A model generated the notes under the pieces. That model was not told the origin of the DNA, did not search any database, and was given only the letters and a program-made list of their open reading frames with translations. A stretch of DNA of 5,154 nucleotides, from contig JAJYLK010000100.1 in assembly GCA_021787775.1 (NCBI GenBank), positions 1 to 5,154 of the forward strand. Reading direction: 5' to 3'. Origin of the DNA: Actinomycetes bacterium. GTDB taxonomy: Bacteria > Actinomycetota > Thermoleophilia > BMS3ABIN01. Below are positions 1-5,154 of this stretch, in pieces. The position numbers and the translations under genes are program-made. Position 1 is the stretch's first letter; each line of letters opens with the position of its first letter.

Positions 1-15
1 TTTGGAGGCATTAAC

Positions 16-447
16 ATGTATTACTGCAGATTTACAAATTATCAAAAAACGAGCGGACCTTTGGATGACTTTGCGGAGTTCCGGTTCAACTTCGTCCTTA
101 TACCGGAAGAAAAGGTCGGACAGCCTGATGAAGAGCACAACAAGAAGAAGTTATCAATATTTGTGAAATGTTCAGGGGGCCAGGCAAAAACCTGGAAGCT
201 CGATCGGGATCATCCTGATCTGGTCAAGATTCTTTACTGGCTGAGCCGCGAACGCATCAGGGAGGGCCGGGTAAAAATAGGCACAAAAAACGAATATACA
301 TGGCGAGATTTTCCGGATGAGTTCAAGAACGTGCCGCCCGACCCGGCGCGAATTCAGTTTCCCCCGGCTGTAGAAGAGGGCTTCCTTACGCAGATAAGCG
401 ATGGGGGGGGGCAGCTGACTCCCATAAATAGCGCGCCGCTAGTATGA
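16..447 (+). CDS. Uncharacterised 143-residue protein
   Basis: I do not recognise this protein and assign no function. The ATG start is well supported: GGAGG at 4-8 lies seven bases upstream. The product is soluble-looking, with no signal peptide or membrane segment. It is rich in charged residues, with a lysine/glutamate-rich patch around residues 37-47 (DEEHNKKKL) and a basic helix-like stretch near residues 70-88 (ILYWLSRERIREGRVKI). The C-terminal third is proline- and glycine-rich and probably disordered. A run of nine G bases at 403-411 encodes part of a GGG triplet near the C-terminus. The gene is AT-richer than the methylase remnant that follows 120 bases later on the same strand, so the two need not share an origin. 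It could be an accessory gene of the decayed defence locus, but only its position suggests that. Confidence 0.7.
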   Translation: MYYCRFTNYQKTSGPLDDFAEFRFNFVLIPEEKVGQPDEEHNKKKLSIFVKCSGGQAKTWKLDRDHPDLVKILYWLSRERIREGRVKIGTKNEYTWRDFPDEFKNVPPDPARIQFPPAVEEGFLTQISDGGGQLTPINSAPLV

Positions 448-468
448 GGTTGCCGAAAGGCCTTTAAC

Positions 469-531
469 ATGCTGGAAAGTTTTCCTGACAATGCCTCCCT
501 TTATTCCATCCTACCCAGCGAATATAATTGA
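469..531 (+). other. Gap between genes with a 20-codon ORF of doubtful reality
   Basis: The 120-base gap between the first ORF and the methylase remnant contains a short ATG ORF of 20 codons (MLESFPDNASLYSILPSEYN) preceded by AAAGG at 457-461. A perfect TATAAT (523-528) overlaps a perfect TTGACA (528-533), but neither has a partner hexamer at normal spacing. A second 18-codon ORF begins at 537. Nothing here is convincing as a gene. The stretch may hold the promoter or leader of the methylase gene. Confidence 0.2.
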
Positions 532-556
532 CACCCATGATAAAAGACGAGTGGCC

Positions 557-563
557 GGGAGGG
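557..563 (+). promoter_or_regulatory. Ribosome binding site supporting the TTG start at 568
   Basis: GGGAGGG lies four bases upstream of TTG 568. That TTG is the first start codon after the in-frame TGA at 538, so this site fixes the start of the methylase remnant. The spacing is short but usable. Confidence 0.5.
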
Positions 564-567
564 AACT

Positions 568-1536
568 TTGCCAAGCCATGCAACTTCAGTTGATACAGGT
601 TCTTTTCTTGCTGGAATCGACCTCCGCCCCTTCACTCTCAAAGGTGTCACCGGCCTCACGCCCGCGGGCCTGGCCATCGGACCCGGTTCCGGCGGCCTGG
701 AAATCATCGTCGCCAGGACAACCCGCAAGCCCACCCAGGAAACAATGAGAAAAGCCTGGCAGGCGCGGCAAGACCGCCGCGCCGTGCCGGTCCTGCTCGT
801 CGCGCTCTACGGCGACTGCGCCGCCCTCTGCGGCCCCGGCGGCGAGCAGCCGCCCGTCTACTTCGACGTCGCTCCGGCTCAGGCCGAGGCGATCTGCCGC
901 GCCGCGCTTCAGGAGCCGAACCGGCACGCGGCGCTGCGCCTGCTGCACGCGGTTTTACCGGAAATAAAGGAAACTGCCATTCCCGGCCTGAATAACGCCG
1001 GCCTGTTTGCCACGCACGAACTGCTTGACGGCGTGCCTGCGCGTCACGACTGGGCCGACGCCCAGCGCCGCGGCGCCGAACTCAAGGAAAAGCGCGGCCG
1101 CAACCTGCTGGAAGCTCTCGGCTATCAGGTCAACGACACCACCCAGCAGTACGCCATCCTGAAGACCGCGGCGACCCGGATCGCCGTCGCCGTCTTCCTC
1201 GACCGCAGCGAGGCCACCGACGCGGCCTCGGAGCGTTTCGGCGGCATGACTCCCGTGCAGTACGCGCTGGCCAAGGCCGATGAGGAGAACCTCGAATACG
1301 TGATCGTCGATCACGGCGATTCGCTGCGCATCTATAGCGCCGGCACCGGCAAGGGCGTTGGCCGCCGCGGCCGCACCGAGACTTACGTCGAGGCGCACCT
1401 GGGGCTGCTGCCCGAAGACCGGGCGGCCTATCTCTGGCTGCTGTTCTCGGGCGAAGCGTTGGCCCGCGGCGGCGCCTTCGGTGAGATTCTCGAGCGCTCC
1501 CACGACTACGCCGCCGGCCTGGGCAGCCGGCTCCGG
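568..1536 (+). pseudogene. N-terminal remnant of a large Eco57I/PglX-type adenine DNA methyltransferase
   Basis: The intact family methylates adenine in DNA, and in type IIG, Pgl/BREX or DISARM-type defence systems it marks self DNA. Here only about 323 residues of the pre-catalytic N-terminal region remain, read from a TTG start. The stretch at residues 272-323 (YVEAHLGLLPEDRAAYLWLL, then FGEILERSHDYAAGLGSRLR) resembles, from my memory of the family, the segment just before the methyltransferase fold, which normally continues with ERVYxxVVPxLA. Instead the match stops at 1536. The formal ORF runs on to 1587 with unrelated residues. No SAM-binding motif and no NPPY/DPPF catalytic motif is present anywhere in the window, so it cannot methylate DNA. 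Residues 74-105 look like a compact alpha/beta core of unknown role. Codon use is strongly GC-rich. The family call is from pattern memory: I am fairly confident of a restriction-type methylase and less so of the exact subtype. Confidence 0.6.
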
Positions 1537-1537
1537 A

Positions 1538-2095
1538 ATGGCCAGCGGCGCCCAGATGGGTCACTTTTTCTGTGCCCGCGTCGGTGAACAGCTGAAGCTG
1601 CGTTTCGTTCCGTTTGGTGACGGCGGGATCGAAGGCAACACCCTTAAGTGCCTGCAAAAGATCGCCTGCAATGAGGCAACGCCGCGGCATGTGCCCGCAG
1701 ATTTACGCGACACGGTCTATGACGCCTGGGAGGTGGCTCGCCAGGACATTTACCAAGAGTGGAATTTTGCTACCGACCCGGCCAACATCCAGCCCAGCAT
1801 CAGGCCCCTTTTTTTGCGGGCCGCCGAGCAACTGCGCCAGCATCCACCGGCGGGCGCTACCCAGCCGGAGATCGACGAAGCCATCGAAGCGCTCGAAGCA
1901 CCCTGGGGGCGGCGCCAGGAGAAGGCGCTGCGCGAGGTGCTTGACCGGGAGAGGCTGGAGCCCCAGGAAATCTCAGCGCTGTTAATTGAAAAGGTGCACG
2001 AGCTGGGCCTGCAGCCGTTCATCCAGCCCGAGCCGCTGCCGGTGATCGATGAGGACGAGATTCACCTGATTTGCTGGATGGCGGTGGATAGGTAA
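1538..2095 (+). pseudogene. C-terminal remnant of a large SNF2/DEAD-type defence helicase (DrmD-like)
   Basis: This frame, +1 relative to the methylase remnant, can be read from an ATG at 1538 for 185 residues. Its text resembles the far C-terminus of long SNF2-like helicases of DISARM-type defence loci (DrmD). The segments are GHFFCARVGEQLKLRFVPF (residues 8-26), YDAWEVARQDIYQEW (61-75), TDPANIQPSIRPLF (79-92), EIDEAIEALEAPWG (111-124) and a closing LPVIDEDEIHLICWMAV (167-183). All helicase motor motifs (Walker A, DEAH, motif VI) are missing, so it has no ATPase activity. Full-length relatives are several times longer. The ATG sits right at the junction but lacks a Shine-Dalgarno site, so a stand-alone product is doubtful. 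The helicase identification is from memory of the family. A related helicase of another restriction-associated system is the main alternative. Confidence 0.55.
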
Positions 2096-2104
2096 AAATT
2101 GTAG

Positions 2105-2110
2105 AAGGGA
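2105..2110 (+). promoter_or_regulatory. Ribosome binding site that favours TTG 2120
   Basis: AAGGGA at 2105-2110 directly abuts the in-frame TTG at 2111, too close to serve it. It sits nine bases from the next in-frame TTG at 2120, which is therefore the more likely start of the membrane-protein gene. Confidence 0.5.
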
Positions 2111-2119
2111 TTGATTGCA

Positions 2120-2578
2120 TTGGATTCTGAGTTATTCAAAATTATTCTCACATCATCGTTGACTGTGATAGGCGGCGTGATCGTATTTGTCAGCGGACAA
2201 TTGGCTTCCAAGTTTTTTATTGATCCTATTCATGCTCAGGATAAATTGTTGGGAGATATCGCGAATTTGCTGATAATGTATGCAAAACTGACAAACGATA
2301 ATAATAATCCGCCGGCCCAGGATAGCAACCAGTGGCGGGAAATCGTGAAAGCATCAAACCGCCTGCGACAGAAGGCAAGCCAGTTAACCGCGGCAAGTTA
2401 TCAAATACGAGCATACAGGCTGTTCTGGCTCGCGCGAATAATCAGATTAAATAAGAAAAAGGTCAAAACGATTTCTCGGAATCTGATCGGCTGGTCAAAT
2501 TTTATAATCAGTGGTGACAGCCAGCTTGTCATTAAAGCGCAGGATAAAATCGGGTCAATTTTAAAGGTAGATGTTTAA
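2120..2578 (+). CDS. Small single-pass membrane protein of unknown function
   Basis: The 152-residue product has one hydrophobic segment at about residues 8-28 (IILTSSLTVIGGVIVFVSGQ), followed by a KFFIDPI motif and a mostly helical, basic cytosolic-looking domain. It has no cleavable-signal features. A second mildly hydrophobic stretch near residues 100-110 (RLFWLARIIRL) is amphipathic and may lie on the membrane. I recall a widespread uncharacterised family of about 150 residues with the same layout: an N-terminal TM helix, then GQ-x3-KFFI-(D/E)-PI-x2-Q, then a helical domain. I know of no function for it. The gene begins 24 bases after the helicase remnant, uses TTG, and is distinctly AT-richer than the genes before it, which suggests separate acquisition. 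Starting at TTG 2111 would add only three residues. The reading frame looks intact. Confidence 0.75.
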   Translation: MDSELFKIILTSSLTVIGGVIVFVSGQLASKFFIDPIHAQDKLLGDIANLLIMYAKLTNDNNNPPAQDSNQWREIVKASNRLRQKASQLTAASYQIRAYRLFWLARIIRLNKKKVKTISRNLIGWSNFIISGDSQLVIKAQDKIGSILKVDV

Positions 2579-2678
2579 TAATCCAAAATACAACCCGATA
2601 CAACAGATGCATAACCGTCTGCTGGAGCGGCTGGGTCGACAGCTGACTGCCGGGCCGCTGAACAAGAGCGCAGCGTAG
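2571..2678 (+). CDS. 35-residue small ORF or gene fragment overlapping the membrane-protein gene
   Basis: This ATG ORF overlaps the last eight bases of the upstream gene, a geometry typical of translational coupling. AAAGG at 2563-2567 lies three bases before the ATG. The product starts MFNNPKYNPIQQMHNRLLER and ends GPLNKSAA. It is hydrophilic and helical and has no recognised domain. It could be a true small protein, or the N-terminus of a longer gene cut off where the convergent minus-strand segment begins. The stop at 2676 comes just before the junction with that segment, which fits truncation. I give no function. Confidence 0.35.
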   Translation: MFNNPKYNPIQQMHNRLLERLGRQLTAGPLNKSAA

Positions 2679-2702
2679 ACGCGCTTTCAGATTAAAGCTC
2701 TT
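2664..2702. terminator. Possible bidirectional terminator between convergent genes
   Basis: AAGAGC (2664-2669) pairs with GCTCTT (2697-2702), and AGCGC...GCGCT and GCTTT...AAAGC form competing inner stems. The site lies exactly between the stop of the small plus-strand ORF and the stop of the minus-strand DUF6398-like gene. No clear T-tract follows on either strand, so the call is weak. Confidence 0.25.
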
Positions 2703-3212
2703 CTTCAAAATCTTGCGGCCCGCCGGTAATATACGGAATCAGGCCCTTCTCAAAAGCAATTTCCTGGACTTCCAGTGGCATCGTTCGGACGTCCACAAGC
2801 AGGCCATTAACTTCCAATAACCATACCAAAGGATTTTGATCAACCAGGCTGGGCAGGCACCATTCCGGCGCGAGCTGATACATGTAAAACATGTCGCGGA
2901 TGAGTTTGGCCTTGTTGGCAGCGCTGCTTTTTTTACGTCAAAAGCTGCGCACAGTTCTTCGGCGCTTAAATATGATTCCGCTGATTTGTCAAACAGGAAG
3001 TTGACCGTGCCCAGGGCGTAGACGATTGCGCACGCCCAAATTTGCGGCCTGCCGCGTTTTAGCGGCGAGGGCCGTTTCGGGCCAGCGCCGCGGCGAGCTC
3101 ATGACACAGGAAAGCGTATTCGCTGTTCAGATGCTGTTCACAGAAAGGATCAAACAAATCTGCCATCTGGTCATAAATCGCCCGCATGGCAGCCGGCACT
3201 TTCTCCGCACGT
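2692..3212 (-). pseudogene. DUF6398-like protein gene broken by two -1 frameshifts
   Basis: Read on the minus strand in three successive frames, this region gives one continuous protein. Frame A (about 3212 to 3078) reads RRAEKVPAAMRAIYDQMADL... to ELAAALAR. Frame B (3077 to about 2935) reads KRPSPLKRGRPQIWACAIVY... to LCAAFDVKK. Frame C (to 2692) reads SSAANKAKLIRDMFYMYQLA, then PLVWLLEVNGLLVDVR and GLIPYITGG. This matches, from memory, the uncharacterised DUF6398 family: a zinc-free helical protein with EYAxLC, GRPQxWACxIxYALGTVNFL and PLxWxxEVNG blocks. Each frame change is explained by one missing base, the first at 3078-3079 and the second in a seven-T run at 2928-2934. The start codon is unclear: no ATG is in frame before 3187, although GTG 3199 is possible, so the 5' end may also be damaged. 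The breaks are either true decay or homopolymer sequencing errors. The molecular function of the family is unknown to me. Confidence 0.75.
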
Positions 3213-3221
3213 CGATCATGC

Positions 3222-3390
3222 CTGATGCTTGGCCCACCAGCGGCGTGGCCGGAAAGATCCTGAGCACGATGGCCCTGTTGTAAACAGTGATTCTGGTGTG
3301 ACCATCGGGATGCTCGATCTGAAGCTCATCAAGCTGGACCGGATCGCCGGCAGCTTGATCTCCATAATGGCCGTCAGCCCCGAGAACGGC
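3222..3390 (-). other. Unrecognised coding-like fragment in frame after the mtnP stop
   Basis: Immediately after the mtnP TGA (3393-3391), the same frame stays open for 87 codons, to a stop at 3129-3127. Its first 55 or so codons have natural protein-like composition, for example GDPVQLDELQIEHPDGHTR followed by ITVYNRAIVL. No ATG, GTG or TTG occurs until well inside this segment, so it has no obvious start. The later part overlaps the DUF6398-like gene in another frame and is probably a shadow. I do not recognise it. It may be the C-terminal remnant of a lost gene. The next frame also carries a 61-codon ATG ORF (3401-3216) that I regard as less protein-like. No promoter or RNA gene is visible here. 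Confidence 0.35.
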
Positions 3391-4248
3391 TCACGAAACA
3401 TACTTCCCGATGATATCCTTCAGCTTCTCCTTCGTCGCCGCCGGGATCGCGTCCGGCGCCGTCATCACGCCGTACTGCATGGCGGTGGCGCAGCCGCACT
3501 CGGTGCGGGTCTCGGGGATGCGCGGCACCGCGGTCTCGACGATCTTCTTCGCCATGTCGACGTTCCGGTTCATCGTCGCGATCACCTGGGCGATGGTGAC
3601 ATCCTCCTCGCCTTCGAACCAGCAATCATAGTCTGTGGCCAGCGCCATGGTGGCGTAGCAGATCTCCGCCTCGCGCGCCAGTTTGGCTTCCTGCAGGTTT
3701 GTCATACCGATTACGTCCACGCCCCAGCTGCGGTAAACCAGCGATTCCGCCCGGGTGGAGAACTGCGGCCCCTCCATGCAGACGTAAGTGCCGCCTTCGT
3801 GGATGGTGGCGCCGGCGTGCCGGCCGGCCTCGGCGACGATCGCGGACAGCCGCCCGCAGACCGGGTCGGCGAACGAGATGTGCGCCACGCAGCCGTCGCC
3901 GAAGAAGGTGGAGCGGCGCTGCCGGGTGCGGTCGATGAACTGGTCGGGGATGACGATATCGCCCGGCGCGATCTCTTCCTTCATGCTGCCGACGGCGCTG
4001 GCGGAGATGATCCACTCCACGCCCAGCTGCTTCAGCGCCAGGATATTGGCCTGGAAAGGCAGGTCCGTCGGCATGATGCGATGGCCCCTGCCGTGTCTGG
4101 GCAGGAAACAGACTTCGCGGCCGGCGATCTTGCCCAGGGCGACGCTGTCGCTGGGGTCGCCAAAGGGCGTGGTCACGTGCACTTCTTCCGGATTTTCCAG
4201 CAGCTCGTAGAAGCCCGAACCGCCAATCACGCCTATTCTTCCAACCAT
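3391..4248 (-). CDS. mtnP: S-methyl-5'-thioadenosine phosphorylase
   Basis: This cytosolic enzyme splits 5'-methylthioadenosine with phosphate into adenine and 5-methylthioribose-1-phosphate. It feeds the methionine salvage pathway and recycles the by-product of polyamine and other SAM-dependent synthesis. The 285-residue length is normal for the family. Diagnostic elements are the N-terminal GVIGGSGFY (residues 6-14), the phosphate-binding PRHGRGH (50-56), SASAVGS (82-88), the family signature with MEGPQFSTRAES (158-169), GMTNLQEAKLA (181-191) and ATDYDCW (204-210). In that last motif Asp206 and Asp208 correspond to the purine-reading aspartates of human MTAP, which favours adenine nucleosides over guanosine-type PNP substrates. 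AGGAG at 4253-4257 lies five bases before the ATG. The gene is divergent from the permease and appears intact. Some bacterial relatives also accept adenosine or inosine, which the sequence alone cannot exclude. Confidence 0.96.
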   Translation of the reverse strand: MVGRIGVIGGSGFYELLENPEEVHVTTPFGDPSDSVALGKIAGREVCFLPRHGRGHRIMPTDLPFQANILALKQLGVEWIISASAVGSMKEEIAPGDIVIPDQFIDRTRQRRSTFFGDGCVAHISFADPVCGRLSAIVAEAGRHAGATIHEGGTYVCMEGPQFSTRAESLVYRSWGVDVIGMTNLQEAKLAREAEICYATMALATDYDCWFEGEEDVTIAQVIATMNRNVDMAKKIVETAVPRIPETRTECGCATAMQYGVMTAPDAIPAATKEKLKDIIGKYVS

Positions 4249-4318
4249 GGGGACTCCTGAAATTTTCGGGTTGATTCAGACGGGGAAGAGTATATCACCG
4301 GGGAGAGAGGAGCGAGGA
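4249..4318. promoter_or_regulatory. Divergent intergenic region between mtnP and the permease gene
   Basis: These 70 bases must hold the start signals of both genes. On the minus strand, TATACT (4293-4288) is a good -10 candidate for mtnP, but no good -35 is at the right distance. On the plus strand, TTGATT (4271-4276) and TATATC (4291-4296) are separated by only 14 bases, which is short for a sigma70-type promoter. Ribosome binding sites are present at 4257-4253 (minus) and 4308-4312 (plus). I see no SAM riboswitch-like structure, and the space is too short for one. Confidence 0.35.
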
Positions 4319-5154
4319 ATGCCGCCGCTGAACCTGTCAGTGATAATCACGGGCATCGTATTCATCCTTATGGCTGCCAGGCAGATCATCCGGATAGAGC
4401 TGAAACTCTGGCAGATTGCTCTGGGCGGCGCCGTGGTTGTGCTGCTGACCGGGCAGGTATCGATCCCGGTTGCGATCTCGTATCTCGATCCGGCCGTGAT
4501 CCTGTTTCTGACAGGAATCTTCGCCATCGGCGCCGCCCTGGATGAGAGTGGCTACATCCATCGCCTGCTTAATCTGTTATTCCGGCACGCACGCTCTGTC
4601 GATGGATTGATCGTTCTCATCCTGATTTCAACGGCAGCCGCCGCAGCATTGCTGCTGAATGATACCGCGGCGATAATCGGCACCCCGGTGGTATTGCTGA
4701 TGGCAAGCCGGGAGCGCATTGATCCCAAGCTGATGCTGCTCGCCCTGGCGTTTGGGGCCACGACCGGCAGCGTGATGAGTCCGATCGGCAATCCCCAGAA
4801 CCTGCTGATAGCCTCCAGCGGCATGGTGAGCAATCCTTTTTTGACATATTTCTCTTACCTGGCATTGCCCACCTGCATAAATCTCGCCGTTGTTTTCCTG
4901 GTGCTGAGAGTGTTTTACCGGAAAGAATTCGGCCGCCAGCGGCTGGCGCACGTTGACATCGGGTTAAGGGACGAAAGTCTGGCGCGGCTGTGCAAGCTAT
5001 CGCTGCTGCTGCTGGTCAGCCTGGTAATCATGCACACGGTCGTAAAATCACTGGACGCTTCCCTGAGCTTCAGTTTTGCCTATATTTCGCTGATTGCCGC
5101 CCTGCCGTTATTTATCTTCAGCCCGAAAAGAGGCCAGATCGCAAGAAACATCGA
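4319..5154 (+). CDS. ArsB/NhaD-type (ion transporter superfamily) permease, 3' end outside the window
   Basis: This is an inner-membrane transporter, probably moving an anion or exchanging it with protons or sodium. The ATG at 4319 has AGGAG six bases upstream, and the frame stays open to the edge of the window, giving 278 residues of a protein usually over 400 long. Hydrophobic segments fall at about 4-20, 31-50, 56-73, 96-112, 117-130, 137-155, 175-198, 227-243 and 250-267. Two re-entrant-loop-like signatures mark the family: LLLNDTAAIIGTP (111-123), which parallels the NDGxA...TP motif of ArsB, and GSVMSPIGNPQNLLIA (150-165), the GxxxxPIGNPQN motif of ArsB/NhaD/SLC13 members. ALDESGYIHRL (72-82) matches the conserved loop after the third helix. 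The substrate cannot be told: arsenite, dicarboxylate, sulfate and Na+/H+ exchange all occur in the superfamily. No arsR or arsC is visible nearby, so an arsenic role has no contextual support. Confidence 0.9.
   Translation, partial: MPPLNLSVIITGIVFILMAARQIIRIELKLWQIALGGAVVVLLTGQVSIPVAISYLDPAVILFLTGIFAIGAALDESGYIHRLLNLLFRHARSVDGLIVLILISTAAAAALLLNDTAAIIGTPVVLLMASRERIDPKLMLLALAFGATTGSVMSPIGNPQNLLIASSGMVSNPFLTYFSYLALPTCINLAVVFLVLRVFYRKEFGRQRLAHVDIGLRDESLARLCKLSLLLLVSLVIMHTVVKSLDASLSFSFAYISLIAALPLFIFSPKRGQIARNI

Noticed and set aside
452..463. GCC-GAAA-GGC mini-hairpin followed by CTTT after the first ORF
   Set aside because: The stem is only three base pairs and the T-run is short, which is too weak for an intrinsic terminator.
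523..533. Perfect TATAAT overlapping a perfect TTGACA
   Set aside because: The hexamers overlap and cannot serve one promoter. Neither has a partner hexamer at 16-18 bases, so I did not call a promoter.
491..748. 85-codon ATG ORF overlapping the start of the methylase remnant
   Set aside because: Its second half is Ser/Pro/Arg-rich and out of frame with the methylase text. It has no Shine-Dalgarno site.
955..1690. Long open frames on the minus strand opposite the methylase and helicase remnants
   Set aside because: They are Ala/Arg/Gly-rich with no domain-like pattern, and they lie opposite recognisable protein text.
3370..3390. GCCGT/ACGGC inverted repeat just after the mtnP stop
   Set aside because: A five-pair stem with a nine- to eleven-base loop and no T-tract behind it does not make a credible terminator.
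3229..4260. 343-codon open frame on the plus strand
   Set aside because: It is antisense to mtnP, whose family match and motifs are unambiguous. The translation is Arg/Gly/Asp/His-rich, as expected for a GC-rich shadow.
4276..4951. Several minus-strand open frames opposite the permease gene
   Set aside because: The plus strand encodes a clear multi-helix transporter with family motifs. The minus-strand frames are its shadows.
1..5154. Search for CRISPR repeats, tRNA genes, IS ends and transposases
   Set aside because: No regularly spaced direct repeats, cloverleaf-like sequence, terminal inverted repeats or DDE-type coding text were seen by eye.

Overview
The window looks like a bacterial accessory region: a patchwork of uncharacterised genes and gene remnants next to two intact-looking housekeeping or transport genes. 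Starts are ATG or TTG with clear purine-rich Shine-Dalgarno sites, and gene packing is dense. I cannot assign a phylum. Base composition changes sharply along the window: the methylase remnant and mtnP are GC-rich, while the first ORF and the small membrane-protein gene are visibly AT-richer. This suggests segments of different origin.

Left half (1-2095). A 143-residue protein of unknown function (16-447) is followed by a short gap and then by what I read as a deletion scar. The first part (568 to about 1536) is the N-terminal, pre-catalytic region of a large Eco57I/PglX-type adenine DNA methyltransferase. At about 1537 the reading changes frame and becomes the C-terminal tail of a large SNF2/DEAD-type helicase of the kind found in DISARM-like defence loci (to 2095). 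The methylase catalytic domain and the helicase motor domains are both absent, so the locus is most likely a decayed anti-phage (restriction-type) system.

Middle (2096-3390). A small one-pass membrane protein with a TTG start (2120-2578) overlaps a 35-codon ORF (2571-2678). Facing them on the minus strand is a DUF6398-like gene (2692 to about 3212). It is broken by two single-base deletions, and undoing both restores a continuous protein. Between it and mtnP lies an unrecognised coding-like stretch that continues in the mtnP frame after the mtnP stop.

Right part (3391-5154). mtnP (minus strand) encodes a full-length S-methyl-5'-thioadenosine phosphorylase for methionine salvage. It is divergent, across about 70 bases, from a permease gene of the ArsB/NhaD (ion transporter) superfamily that runs off the right edge of the window.

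I see no tRNA, rRNA, CRISPR array, transposase or IS end. I do not find a convincing complete novel system. The most notable signals are the methylase-helicase deletion junction, the repairable double frameshift, and the small membrane-protein gene beside the defence remnant.
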